Below are positions 19,151-28,033 of a stretch of 64,000 nucleotides of DNA, piece after piece; within the stretch, counting starts at the first letter, position 1, and every line of letters starts with the position of its first letter. The stretch spans positions 62,001-126,000 of the forward strand of contig NZ_JACODZ010000001.1 of assembly GCF_014280965.1 (NCBI RefSeq), read 5' to 3'. Source of the DNA: Echinicola salinicaeni (lineage in GTDB: Bacteria; Bacteroidota; Bacteroidia; Cytophagales; Cyclobacteriaceae). The notes beneath the pieces were generated by a model. It saw only the letters and a program-made list of their open reading frames with translations, made no database searches and had not been told where the DNA came from. A program made the position numbers and the translations under genes.

Positions 19151-19179
19151 GAAAACCAGAAAGTTGTGTTCTGGTTTTC
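19151..19179 (+). promoter_or_regulatory. Leader hairpin upstream of the second susC
   Basis: GAAAACCAGAA and TTCTGGTTTTC form a perfect 11-bp stem around AGTTGTG, ending 85 bases before the ATG. No T run follows directly. It may be an operator or an RNA structure if transcription starts upstream. Confidence 0.4.
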
Positions 19180-19264
19180 TGATGTTATCATAATGTTAAA
19201 ATTTCTTAAAGTTTTTTTTTTTGATGAGGCTGTATACTTTGCATCAAAATCAAATCAACCGCAT

Positions 19265-22200
19265 ATGAAGAAAAGTGTACAATTAGCCCTCTTGCTATGT
19301 ATGTTTTTGCAATATTCTTTTGCACAGACATCATCAGTAAAAGGGACGGTTACTTCAGCAGATAATGGAGAGCCGATCCCAGGTGTAAGTATTCTCGTGA
19401 AAGGTACCTCAACAGGAACTATCACAGACTTGGATGGTAAATACGTATTGGATTTACCAGAAAATGGAGAAGTGTTGATCTTCTCTTTTATTGGAATGAC
19501 TACTCAGAATGTTGCTATCGATGGTAGATCCATCATTGATGTGGCTATGGCTTCAGATGCTGAAGAACTTTCTGAAGTAGTGGTAACTGCCTTGGGTATC
19601 CAGAGAGAGGAAAGATCTCTTGGATATTCTGTACAGGAAGTAAAAGGTGATGAAATTGCCAAAGCTAAAGAATCAAGTTTTGTCAGTTCTCTTTCAGGAA
19701 AGGTTGCTGGTCTTAGCGTTAAGAAAAGTAACTCTATAGGAGGTTCTGTTAATGCCGTTATTAGAGGTTCTAATTCATTTACGGGAAATAACCAGGCGTT
19801 GTTCGTAGTGGATGGTGTGCCTATCAGTAACTCCAATATCAACACTACTGACCAAGCAACTGGTGGTGGAGGTTATGATTATGGTAATGCGGCTTCTGAT
19901 ATCGACCCTGAAACTATCGAATCAATCTCTGTACTGAAAGGTGCTACAGCAGCTGCACTTTATGGTTCAGATGCTGTAAATGGTGTAATCATGATTACCA
20001 CCAAAAAAGGTGCTAAGAAGAAAAATGGTTTAGGTGTGTCTTTGAGCCACTCTACTAACTTCAGCATGGTGGATAAAAGCACCTTCCCTAAATACCAAAA
20101 GCAGTATGGTCAGGGATATGGTCCTTACTATGGTGAAACTGGCGGCTTCTATGATACTGATGTCAACGGTGATGGTGTTTTGGACCTTGAAGTTCCAGCA
20201 GGTGAAGATGCTTCTTTCGGAGCTGCTTTTGATGAAGATCTATTGGTTTACGGATGGGAATCTTTCTATCCTGAGCTAGATACTTATATGACTCCAACTC
20301 CTTGGGTGGCTGCACAAAACGGTCCTGATTATATTTTCCAAACTGGTGTAGGTAATATTACTAATGTAGGATTGTCTGGAAGCAATGAAAAAGGATCTGT
20401 TCGTTTCGGATATACCAATGACGATCGTTCTGGTATCCTTCCAAACAGTAATGTTAAAAGAAACGTGGTGGATATGCACGCTTCTTATAACTTGAGCGAT
20501 CGACTTACTATTGATGGTAAAGCAACTTATACCAGAGTAGAAGGTAAAGGTCGTTATGGTACTGGTTATGATGGGAAAAATGTGGTTCAAGGTTTACGCC
20601 AGTGGTTCGGAACCAATGTTGATCTTAAGGCGCAGGAAATGGCCTATATGCAAACCGGTAAGAATATTACTTGGAACCCTAATGGTCCTGGAGACACTTC
20701 TCCTCACTATTTTGATAATCCTTATTGGACTTTATATGAAAACTATCAGAATGATAAGCGTAACAGGTTCTTTGGTAAGTTCCAAGCGACTTATGAAATT
20801 ACTGATTGGTTGAAAGCTATGGGTAGAGTGGGTATTGACTCTTATTCTGACCTTCAAGAAGAGCGTATTGCAATGGGAAGTTTAGATCAGTCTGAATACT
20901 CTAAATTCCAGAGAACATTTGAGCAGTACAATAGTGACTTCATTTTATCTTTTGATAAGAACCTTAACGAGTCTTTGTCTTTGACAGGTTTATTAGGTTT
21001 TAACGTAAGAAATACTAAAGTTATATGGACTAGAGCAAGTACTAATGGTGGTTTGGTAAACCCAGGTATTTACTCTTTGGGTAACTCCGTTAATGCTCTT
21101 GAGCCACCAACAGAACATGATTCTCACCATAGAAAATATGGTTATTATGGTCAGGTGACCCTTGGGTACATGGATTATCTATATTTGGATGCAACAGGTA
21201 GAATTGATCAGTCATCTACCTTGCCTCAAGGAAACAATAGCTACTTCTATCCATCTGTAGCGGGTAGTTTCGTGTTCAGTGAATTGATCGATAGTTCTGT
21301 ATTGAGCTTTGGTAAATTGAGAATGGGATATGCAAGTGTTCGTGGTGATGCAGCACCTTATAGTGTGTTGAATACTTTCAGCGCTGCTACTCCATTTGAC
21401 GGTGTGCCATTATTCTATACGCCTGATACCTATAATAATCCGGCCTTATTGCCTGAGAAAACCAATGAAATGGAAATCGGTTTAGAAGTAAACTTCTTGA
21501 ACAATAGAGTTGGTGCCGATCTTTCTTTTTATCAGAAAAATACCATTGACCAAATTGTGCCAGCTGAGATATCTTCTGCCACAGGCTTCAATTACAAATA
21601 TGTAAATGCCGGTGAGATGGAAAATAAAGGTTTAGAGGCAAGTGTATTTGGTGTACCTGTTCAAACACAGGATTTCACCTGGAGAGTTAATGTAAACTGG
21701 GCAAGAAATAGAAACAAGGTTGTTTCTCTTTATGAAGGAGGAGAAAACCTATTGATTTACTCTGCTTGGTCAACTGCGATCAATGCCAGAAAAGGTCAGC
21801 CTTATGGTACAATTACCGGTACTGACTATGTTTATGATGAAGCAACTGGCCAAAAAGTAGTTGGTGCTGATGGTAAGTATTTAAGAACTGAATCCACTAA
21901 TGAAATCATTGGAAATATCCAACCTGATTGGATTGGTGGTATCAATAATACATTTAGTTATAAAGGATTGTCTTTCAGTTTCTTGATTGATATGCAAAAA
22001 GGTGGAGATATCATAAGCTACGATATGGGCTTTGGTAACGCTACAGGACTTTATGCTGAAACTGCAGCCTTGAACGATTTGGGTAATCCAATGAGAGATC
22101 CTATTACCAATGATGCAACTTCTGGAGGTATTATCCTTCCAGGTGTTAAAGCTGATGGTACTCCAAACGATATCCGTGCAAATGCTGGAAACTACTTGAC

Positions 22201-22513
22201 TCCACTTGGATACTATGGTGGTTCAAGCGAAACTGGAACCTACGCTCCTGATGCAGCATTGGTTTACGATGCTTCTTTTGTGAAGCTTAGAGAGCTTAGT
22301 TTGATGTATGATCTTCCTACTACTTTATTCAGCAACTTGTTCATCCAAAAAGTGTCAGTTGGTGGATTCGGTCGTAACCTATGGATCATCCATAAAAACC
22401 TACCTCACTCAGATCCTGAGGCTAGTGCAAGTTCCGGTAACTATCAAGGTATCCAAAACGGAGCTTTGCCGGCTACTAGAGAATTCGGTTTCAACGTAAA
22501 TGTTCAATTCTAA
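19265..22513 (+). CDS. SusC/RagA-type TonB-dependent outer-membrane transporter, second copy
   Basis: A 1,082-residue TonB-linked receptor. The ATG at 19265 is preferred because it gives the same signal peptide and leader as the first SusC (MKKSVQLALLL, cleavage before QTSSVKG). Upstream in-frame starts add 33 residues with no signal-like order. The CarboxypepD_reg domain is nearly identical to the first copy, then comes a plug with LSEVVVTALGIQREERSLGY and SISVLKGATAAALYGSDAVNG. The barrel is more diverged and ends in FGFNVNVQF. susD follows 11 bases later. No catabolic enzyme is adjacent. Confidence 0.95.
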   Translation: MKKSVQLALLLCMFLQYSFAQTSSVKGTVTSADNGEPIPGVSILVKGTSTGTITDLDGKYVLDLPENGEVLIFSFIGMTTQNVAIDGRSIIDVAMASDAEELSEVVVTALGIQREERSLGYSVQEVKGDEIAKAKESSFVSSLSGKVAGLSVKKSNSIGGSVNAVIRGSNSFTGNNQALFVVDGVPISNSNINTTDQATGGGGYDYGNAASDIDPETIESISVLKGATAAALYGSDAVNGVIMITTKKGAKKKNGLGVSLSHSTNFSMVDKSTFPKYQKQYGQGYGPYYGETGGFYDTDVNGDGVLDLEVPAGEDASFGAAFDEDLLVYGWESFYPELDTYMTPTPWVAAQNGPDYIFQTGVGNITNVGLSGSNEKGSVRFGYTNDDRSGILPNSNVKRNVVDMHASYNLSDRLTIDGKATYTRVEGKGRYGTGYDGKNVVQGLRQWFGTNVDLKAQEMAYMQTGKNITWNPNGPGDTSPHYFDNPYWTLYENYQNDKRNRFFGKFQATYEITDWLKAMGRVGIDSYSDLQEERIAMGSLDQSEYSKFQRTFEQYNSDFILSFDKNLNESLSLTGLLGFNVRNTKVIWTRASTNGGLVNPGIYSLGNSVNALEPPTEHDSHHRKYGYYGQVTLGYMDYLYLDATGRIDQSSTLPQGNNSYFYPSVAGSFVFSELIDSSVLSFGKLRMGYASVRGDAAPYSVLNTFSAATPFDGVPLFYTPDTYNNPALLPEKTNEMEIGLEVNFLNNRVGADLSFYQKNTIDQIVPAEISSATGFNYKYVNAGEMENKGLEASVFGVPVQTQDFTWRVNVNWARNRNKVVSLYEGGENLLIYSAWSTAINARKGQPYGTITGTDYVYDEATGQKVVGADGKYLRTESTNEIIGNIQPDWIGGINNTFSYKGLSFSFLIDMQKGGDIISYDMGFGNATGLYAETAALNDLGNPMRDPITNDATSGGIILPGVKADGTPNDIRANAGNYLTPLGYYGGSSETGTYAPDAALVYDASFVKLRELSLMYDLPTTLFSNLFIQKVSVGGFGRNLWIIHKNLPHSDPEASASSGNYQGIQNGALPATREFGFNVNVQF

Positions 22514-22524
22514 ACTGAATCACA

Positions 22525-23973
22525 ATGAAAAAGTCATTATTAATATTAGGTATAGCAGCAGCGGGACTATTTTCTTCTTGTGATGAAAATCTCGCCGACC
22601 TTAATACAGATCCTAAGAATCCAATTGAGGTAAAACCAGAAGTTTTATTTACCAATGGCCAATATAATCTTGTTAAACAAATGGTTAACATAGATTATAA
22701 CCAAAATTTGGATAGGCTTTGGGCAAACTATTTGACACAGACCACTTATATTCAGGAGTCTGCTTATGATGCAGCAAACAGAGATGTTGGAGGAAGTTTG
22801 TGGGATAATATTTACACCGAAACATTATTTGAATTAAAACAAGCCAAGGAGCTATTGCTAAGTGAGGAGGTTGCAGATCCAAATTTGGTTCCTGTAAGAA
22901 ATAACCAATTGGCTATGGTTAGAGTACTAGAAGTTTATGCTTACCAATATTTGGTAGATAACTTTGGAAGTATTCCTTTTACAGAAGCACTAGACATTGA
23001 TAATGTTACTCCCGTTTATGATGAAGGAGATTTTATCTATGGAGCTATTATCGATAGTTTGGATGTAGCGATCAATGATTTTGATGCAAGTGCTAATGGT
23101 TTCAGTAGGTCTTCAGATATTCTTTATGGTGGAGATGTTGCAGCTTGGGAAAAGTTTGCAAACTCTATCAAACTGAAAATTGGTCTTAGACTTGCTGATG
23201 CACAGCCGTCTGTAGCATCTAATCTGATTTCTGAGGCAGTTGCTGCAGGTGTTTTTGAATCAAACGATGATAACGCTGTATATAACTTCAGCAGCTCTCA
23301 GCCATATACTAATCCTATTTATGATTACTTTGAGGTGGATAGCAGAGCTTCTGACTTTGTTGTTACCCAATTCTTCATCGATATGCTAGAGGAAGTAAAT
23401 GATCCTAGAATGGAAGCGTATTTTGATGATAATATCGAAGATGGTTATGTTGGGGGTGAATATGGGGCCTCAGGAAATGCTTATGCTAGTTTGACACATG
23501 TTAATCCAGCATTGGTTGAAACTACCTTCCCTGGTACTATTTTAGATTACTCTTTTGTTGAATTTAGTTTGGCAGAGGCAGTTGAAAGAGGTATAATTTC
23601 AGGAAGTGCTGCAGAGCATTATAATAATGGTATCCAAGCCTCTTTTGAAGCTTGGGGCTTATCTGAAGCTGCCGCTACTTTATATATTGCTCAGCCTTCA
23701 GTTAATTATTTGACTGCTGCCGGAGACTATAAAGAGAAAATCGGAAAGCAGAAGTACATTGCCTTGTTCAATCAAGGGCATGAGGCTTGGACTGAAGCGA
23801 GAAGATTGGATGCTCCTCAGTTATTGACAGCTGTTTCTAATGGAGTTGAAAATCCTAAAAGATTGATCTTCCCTACCAATGAACCATTGATCAACACTAC
23901 CAACTATAACGCTGCTAGTGATGTTCTTGGAGGAGATGATACTACTTCACCCATTTTCTGGGATATGAATTAA
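22525..23973 (+). CDS. SusD/RagB-type nutrient-binding lipoprotein (SusD-like_2 group), second copy
   Basis: A 482-residue surface lipoprotein and partner of the second SusC. The signal ends in GLFSSC, then DENLADLNTDPKNP, the classic start of the SusD-like_2 group. GGDVAAWEKFANSIKLKIGLRL near residue 210 and IGKQKYIALFNQGHEAWTEARR near 415 are conserved family stretches. It is about 40 residues shorter than the first SusD, and the two differ widely outside these motifs, so they may bind different ligands. Confidence 0.93.
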   Translation: MKKSLLILGIAAAGLFSSCDENLADLNTDPKNPIEVKPEVLFTNGQYNLVKQMVNIDYNQNLDRLWANYLTQTTYIQESAYDAANRDVGGSLWDNIYTETLFELKQAKELLLSEEVADPNLVPVRNNQLAMVRVLEVYAYQYLVDNFGSIPFTEALDIDNVTPVYDEGDFIYGAIIDSLDVAINDFDASANGFSRSSDILYGGDVAAWEKFANSIKLKIGLRLADAQPSVASNLISEAVAAGVFESNDDNAVYNFSSSQPYTNPIYDYFEVDSRASDFVVTQFFIDMLEEVNDPRMEAYFDDNIEDGYVGGEYGASGNAYASLTHVNPALVETTFPGTILDYSFVEFSLAEAVERGIISGSAAEHYNNGIQASFEAWGLSEAAATLYIAQPSVNYLTAAGDYKEKIGKQKYIALFNQGHEAWTEARRLDAPQLLTAVSNGVENPKRLIFPTNEPLINTTNYNAASDVLGGDDTTSPIFWDMN

Positions 23974-24009
23974 TGAGGATATTTTGATTAGTAATATCTT
24001 TTATAATAT

Positions 24010-24041
24010 AATGCTGCATGGTTTCATGCAGCATTTTTTTT
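24010..24041 (+). terminator. Terminator after the second susCD pair
   Basis: AATGCTGCATG and CATGCAGCATT form a perfect 11-bp stem around GTTT, followed by a run of T. Confidence 0.93.
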
Positions 24042-24492
24042 GTCCTTTATCAATATGGATGAAATCCAATCCGCTTTCTAGTATAACTTTCTTTATTCTT
24101 ATAAATGGATGGTGTTGCTTTTTAATCCCTTAGTGCCTCAAATTTAGAAGTTATTAATAAGCCATATTTTTTATCTTTCATAGATGGTCTTTTATGTTTT
24201 TCCTTTTTCTTCTTGTTTACCATGATATTTGGTTTTCTTTTACCATTGATAATAGAAATTCTCATTGAAATTAGATTATTCATGGTAAATTTGTGTTAAG
24301 GATATTATTGCCTATTAATTTATGAGCAATTTGATTTAATGCCTAACTTGTGAGGTCATTGGGAACATCTTAGGTTTAAGTACGTTTTCAATAATATCCA
24401 CCCATTGTATGATCTGTTTTGGTTGGAAAGAATGTAGAGACAGTTGAAATAATAGATCGTATTTGTTAAATATTACTCTTAAGCATTATTTT
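24042..24492. other. Gene-free spacer of 451 bases
   Basis: It is AT-rich. No RNA gene, long inverted repeat or clear TAnnTTTG box was found. A TTG at 24463 in frame with the desaturase is judged not to be its start. Confidence 0.45.
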
Positions 24493-25494
24493 ATGAAGGA
24501 TAGAGAAGCGATAGACTACGAATTGGAGAAGAACATGGAAGTGATCAGCCAGCTGGATGCTATGGTTGGTGAGACCGTAGATACTGTATTGGTTAACCCA
24601 GATGAATGTTGGCAACCTACAGATTTTCTCCCTGATATGACTAAGCCAGATGCATTGGATCAGGTTAAGTTGTTACAAGAAAGAGCTGCTGGAATACCTG
24701 ATACCATTATTACTTCTCTCATCGGTAATATGATTACTGAAGAAGCCCTTCCAAGTTACCAGACTTATTTTAATTTATTAGAAGGTATTAATCCGGAAGG
24801 AAGCTTATTAAGTGAAAGGGGCTGGGTTAGATGGTCAAAGGCATGGACTGCGGAAGAAAATAGACATGGTGATTTGCTGAACAAGTATCTTTATTTGTCT
24901 GGTAGAGCGGACATGAAAAAGGTAGAGCAGACTATTCATCGATTGATTTATAATGGTTTTGATCCGAAATCAGAGAAAGATCCTTATCAAGCGATGATTT
25001 ATACTTCCTTTCAGGAGAGAGCGACTAAAGTGAGTCATGTTAACACAGGGAAGTTAGCTGAAAAGGCCGGGGACACTGTATTAGCTAAAATCTGTAAAAC
25101 CATCGCAGGAGATGAGGCAAGGCATGAAAAGGCTTACAAAACTTTTATGGCTAGAATATTTGAGATAGATCCAAATGGAGCAATGCTAGCTTTCGAGAAA
25201 ATGATGCGTAAGCAAATCGTAATGCCAGCGGTTTTAATGGGCAAGGGAGGTAATAATCCTACGTTATTTGATCAGTTTTCTGCCATTACTCAAAAGATAG
25301 GTGTTTATACTGGATGGGATTATGCCCGTATCATCGATCATTTGGTGAAACTATGGAAAATAGAGTCTGTTACCGGTTTGGAAGGTGCTGCTGCTAAGGC
25401 GCAGGAATACCTTTCTGGTTTGGGTGATAGGTATATGAGGTTGGCAGATAGGATGAAAGCCCCCGATGAAATTAGTTTAGCTTGGTTAAAGTAA
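24493..25494 (+). CDS. Soluble acyl-ACP desaturase (diiron, plant stearoyl-ACP type)
   Basis: It introduces a cis double bond into acyl-ACP with O2 and ferredoxin. The 333 residues from ATG 24493 keep all six diiron ligands of the plant enzyme: the ITEEALPSYQ glutamate (83-84), EENRH (E122, H125), SFQERAT (E175) and DEARH (E208, H211). It is a soluble enzyme with no membrane helices, unlike the common DesA/DesB membrane desaturases. The earlier TTG start would add ten residues that lack family similarity. It is a single gene with its own terminator. Confidence 0.93.
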   Translation: MKDREAIDYELEKNMEVISQLDAMVGETVDTVLVNPDECWQPTDFLPDMTKPDALDQVKLLQERAAGIPDTIITSLIGNMITEEALPSYQTYFNLLEGINPEGSLLSERGWVRWSKAWTAEENRHGDLLNKYLYLSGRADMKKVEQTIHRLIYNGFDPKSEKDPYQAMIYTSFQERATKVSHVNTGKLAEKAGDTVLAKICKTIAGDEARHEKAYKTFMARIFEIDPNGAMLAFEKMMRKQIVMPAVLMGKGGNNPTLFDQFSAITQKIGVYTGWDYARIIDHLVKLWKIESVTGLEGAAAKAQEYLSGLGDRYMRLADRMKAPDEISLAWLK

Positions 25495-25522
25495 GGTGGA
25501 TAGATAAAGAAGAATATTTATT

Positions 25523-25551
25523 AGGGAGCGTTTTGCTCCCTTTTTTTTTTT
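25523..25551 (+). terminator. Terminator after the desaturase
   Basis: AGGGAGC and GCTCCCT enclose GTTTT, followed by ten T. Confidence 0.93.
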
Positions 25552-25744
25552 GATTCAATTTTTTAAGGAGACCTATAGATTTTTAATAGACTAAGAACTG
25601 TAGTTTTTTTATAGGTAGAGGAAAAACAAGAGACCTTAAAAAGTAAAGATTAAAGTGGCCTCTTTAGATTTCGTTAAACACTTAAAATATAGTAGAAAAA
25701 GTTGCTTAATCACCCTTCTCAAATGTAGTACTTATACAGTTTCA

Positions 25745-25772
25745 AAAAAATACCCCATTTGGGGTATTTTTT
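25745..25772 (-). terminator. Terminator after recQ
   Basis: AAAAAATACCCC and GGGGTATTTTTT form a perfect 12-bp stem around ATTT. On the minus strand a run of seven T follows the stem, so it ends recQ. It lies in a 354-base convergent spacer that holds nothing else but the desaturase terminator. Confidence 0.85.
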
Positions 25773-25848
25773 GATAAATATTCCATAATTAGGTGAATTA
25801 TAAAGTGTTGTAGGTGGTGTTTTTGGTATAACTATTAGAAAATGCCTA

Positions 25849-27972
25849 TTATTTTTCTCCTATGAGCGCAATTTTTAGTTGAAAATAGGAATATCGTTCT
25901 CCAAAATGTTCTTTTAATGGTTTTAAGTAGGTGTTATCCTGTCTTCTGAATGCCAGTTTAATATTTAAAATATCGTCTTTGGAGATAAATTCCTCTGCCT
26001 CAATTTTGCCATGTTTCACCAAATTAGCCAAATGACTTTCGATGGTATTGTAGGTCATTTCTCTTTTTTGGGCAATCTGATATAAGTTAAGGCCTTCTTG
26101 GTGGTGTTTTAAAGTGATTTTTTCGGTCGTAGAAATTCCAAGGTTTGAGCTTGATCGGCTTTTTTTACTGGTGCTGAGTTTTTTTCTGGGTTTTAGCTGA
26201 TTTTCTTGGACATATTTGAAAATCAATTCCAAGAAGTCATCTCCGTAATTGTCTGCTTTTTTCTGACCAACTCCGGAGATATTTAGAAAACTTTCAGTTT
26301 CAATTGGAAAATAAGTAGCCATTTCCACCAATGTCGCATCAGAGAAAATCACATATGGTGGGACATTTTCTTTTTGCGCTATCTTAAATCTAAGCGATTT
26401 TAATTCATCGTATAGATCTGTCTTATAGGATGTTTTAGTGGTCTTTCTTTTAAGCCCATCATCCATGTTGAGCAAAATTTTCTTCTTTGATTTGAGCTTT
26501 TCCCAAGCTTTGGTGGTGAGCTTTAAGGTAGGGAATTGTTGACCTGCTTCAGCGATATATCCTTCTTGAATGAGTTTTGCCCCTAGTTTTTTCCAGAAAT
26601 CTTCAGCTTGTTCCTTTCCTATTCCATAGACGCTCAAATTTTTGTGTTCCTCTTGGATTTTGTTAGACTTGGAGCCTTTTAAGATCAATATGGCATAGCC
26701 CATACCAAAGGATTCTTTGAGCCTTACCAGGGTGGAAAGTAACATTTGGGCAGGGATGGTCATATCCTCTTGATTGCCTTTGTTGAAGCAAATATCACAA
26801 TTCCCACAATCTTCTTTTTCTTCTTCCCCGAAGTAGGCCATTAAGTATTTTCTTCTACATGAGTTTAGTTGGCAGAAGGTTTTCATTCTGGTCAGTTTTC
26901 CCAAAATGATTTCAGAATAATCAGGATTTTCTGGGGTTTCGATCATTCTTTGCAAGGTCAGATAGTCTCCATAGCTATAGAACATCAGTGCCTCACTTGG
27001 CAAGCCATCCCTGCCTGCCCTACCGGTTTCTTGGTAGTAACCCTCAATATTTTGGGGCATATTCATATGGACTACGAATCGCACATTGGATTTGTCAATT
27101 CCCATCCCAAATGCAATCGTGGCTACGACAATCTTAACTTCGTCTTTAATAAATTTCTCTTGGTTGGCGGCTCTAATTTCTCTGTTTAAGCCTGCATGAT
27201 AAGGCAGTACTGATAGTCCAGCTGCTTGTAGTTTGGCAGCAGTGTCTTCAACGCTTTTTCTGGATAGGCAGTAGATGATCCCTGAATTTTTCTGGTGGTA
27301 TTCTAAAAATTCTAATAGTTTATCAAAGGAATTCCTTTTTGGGGCTACCCTATAAGTGATATTTGGACGGTCAAAACTTGAGATAAACCATTTTGGATGC
27401 TGGAGTCCTAGCTTGTCAGCAATATCCTTTCTGGTCTGTTTGTCTGCTGTTGCAGTAAGTGCAATAAATGGAATAGCAGGAAAGGATTGGCGAAACTGCC
27501 CGATTTGTAAATAATCAGGTCGGAAGTCATGGCCCCACTGAGAAACACAGTGGGCCTCATCCACCGCTACTAGTGATAGCTTGATATCTTTCAGTAACTC
27601 AGAAAGTGGAGCAGTTCCACCAAACAATCTTTCTGGTGCTACATAAAGTAGTTTAAGTTTACCGGACTGGATTTCTTGGGCAATATACCTTTGTTCGCTA
27701 GTGCTTTGCGTGGAATTAAGATAAGCAGATGGGATGCCGTTAGCATTCAAAGCGTCTACCTGGTCCTTCATTAGTGCAATTAAAGGTGATATGACCAAGG
27801 TTAGACCTTCTTTGACCATGGCGGGTACTTGGTAGCAAATGGATTTACCACCACCCGTTGGCATAAGAACAATGGTGTCTTGACTGCTTAAAATGCTATT
27901 AATAATGGCTTCTTGCTGTCCTCTAAAAGTGTCATAGCCATAAAAATTCTTTAGTACTTCTTGTGGACTCAT
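25849..27972 (-). CDS. recQ: ATP-dependent DNA helicase RecQ
   Basis: A 3'-5' DNA helicase of recombination and fork repair. The 707 residues include Walker A MPTGGGKS near 40, DEAH followed by CVSQWGHDFRPDY, and motif VI ETGRAGRDGLPSEA. The RQC zinc site has its cysteines in CQLNSCRRKYLMAYFGEE and DCGNCDIC. A winged helix, an HRDC domain (about 525-600) and a C-terminal helix-turn-helix domain (about 625-680, YQIAQKREMTYNTIESHLANLV) follow. E. coli RecQ (about 610 residues) lacks the last domain. The T9SS-type gene lies 61 bases upstream with no terminator between, so cotranscription is possible. Confidence 0.95.
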   Translation of the reverse strand: MSPQEVLKNFYGYDTFRGQQEAIINSILSSQDTIVLMPTGGGKSICYQVPAMVKEGLTLVISPLIALMKDQVDALNANGIPSAYLNSTQSTSEQRYIAQEIQSGKLKLLYVAPERLFGGTAPLSELLKDIKLSLVAVDEAHCVSQWGHDFRPDYLQIGQFRQSFPAIPFIALTATADKQTRKDIADKLGLQHPKWFISSFDRPNITYRVAPKRNSFDKLLEFLEYHQKNSGIIYCLSRKSVEDTAAKLQAAGLSVLPYHAGLNREIRAANQEKFIKDEVKIVVATIAFGMGIDKSNVRFVVHMNMPQNIEGYYQETGRAGRDGLPSEALMFYSYGDYLTLQRMIETPENPDYSEIILGKLTRMKTFCQLNSCRRKYLMAYFGEEEKEDCGNCDICFNKGNQEDMTIPAQMLLSTLVRLKESFGMGYAILILKGSKSNKIQEEHKNLSVYGIGKEQAEDFWKKLGAKLIQEGYIAEAGQQFPTLKLTTKAWEKLKSKKKILLNMDDGLKRKTTKTSYKTDLYDELKSLRFKIAQKENVPPYVIFSDATLVEMATYFPIETESFLNISGVGQKKADNYGDDFLELIFKYVQENQLKPRKKLSTSKKSRSSSNLGISTTEKITLKHHQEGLNLYQIAQKREMTYNTIESHLANLVKHGKIEAEEFISKDDILNIKLAFRRQDNTYLKPLKEHFGERYSYFQLKIALIGEK

Positions 27973-28033
27973 TTTAATCTAGCTTTGGGGAAATAATAGG
28001 CTAAATTAATTAAGATTTTGCCCCTAAAAAATA

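Larger units (their letters stand above)
18564..19264. other. Inverted-repeat-rich spacer before the second susCD pair
   Basis: About 700 bases without a gene. It holds at least four inverted repeats: 18664-18698 (GTATTAAA/TTTAATAC inside ACGG/CCGT), 18867-18903 (perfect, 18-base arms), 19022-19058 (TCGA...AAAGCC/GGCTTT...TCGA) and 19151-19179 (11-base arms). A TATACTTTG at 19233-19241 is a near match to the -7 box, with three spacer bases in place of two. Confidence 0.6.

Noticed and set aside
13654-23973. Polysaccharide utilisation locus
   Set aside because: Only SusC/SusD pairs are present, with no glycosidase, lyase, sulfatase or hybrid sensor nearby, so a glycan substrate is not supported.
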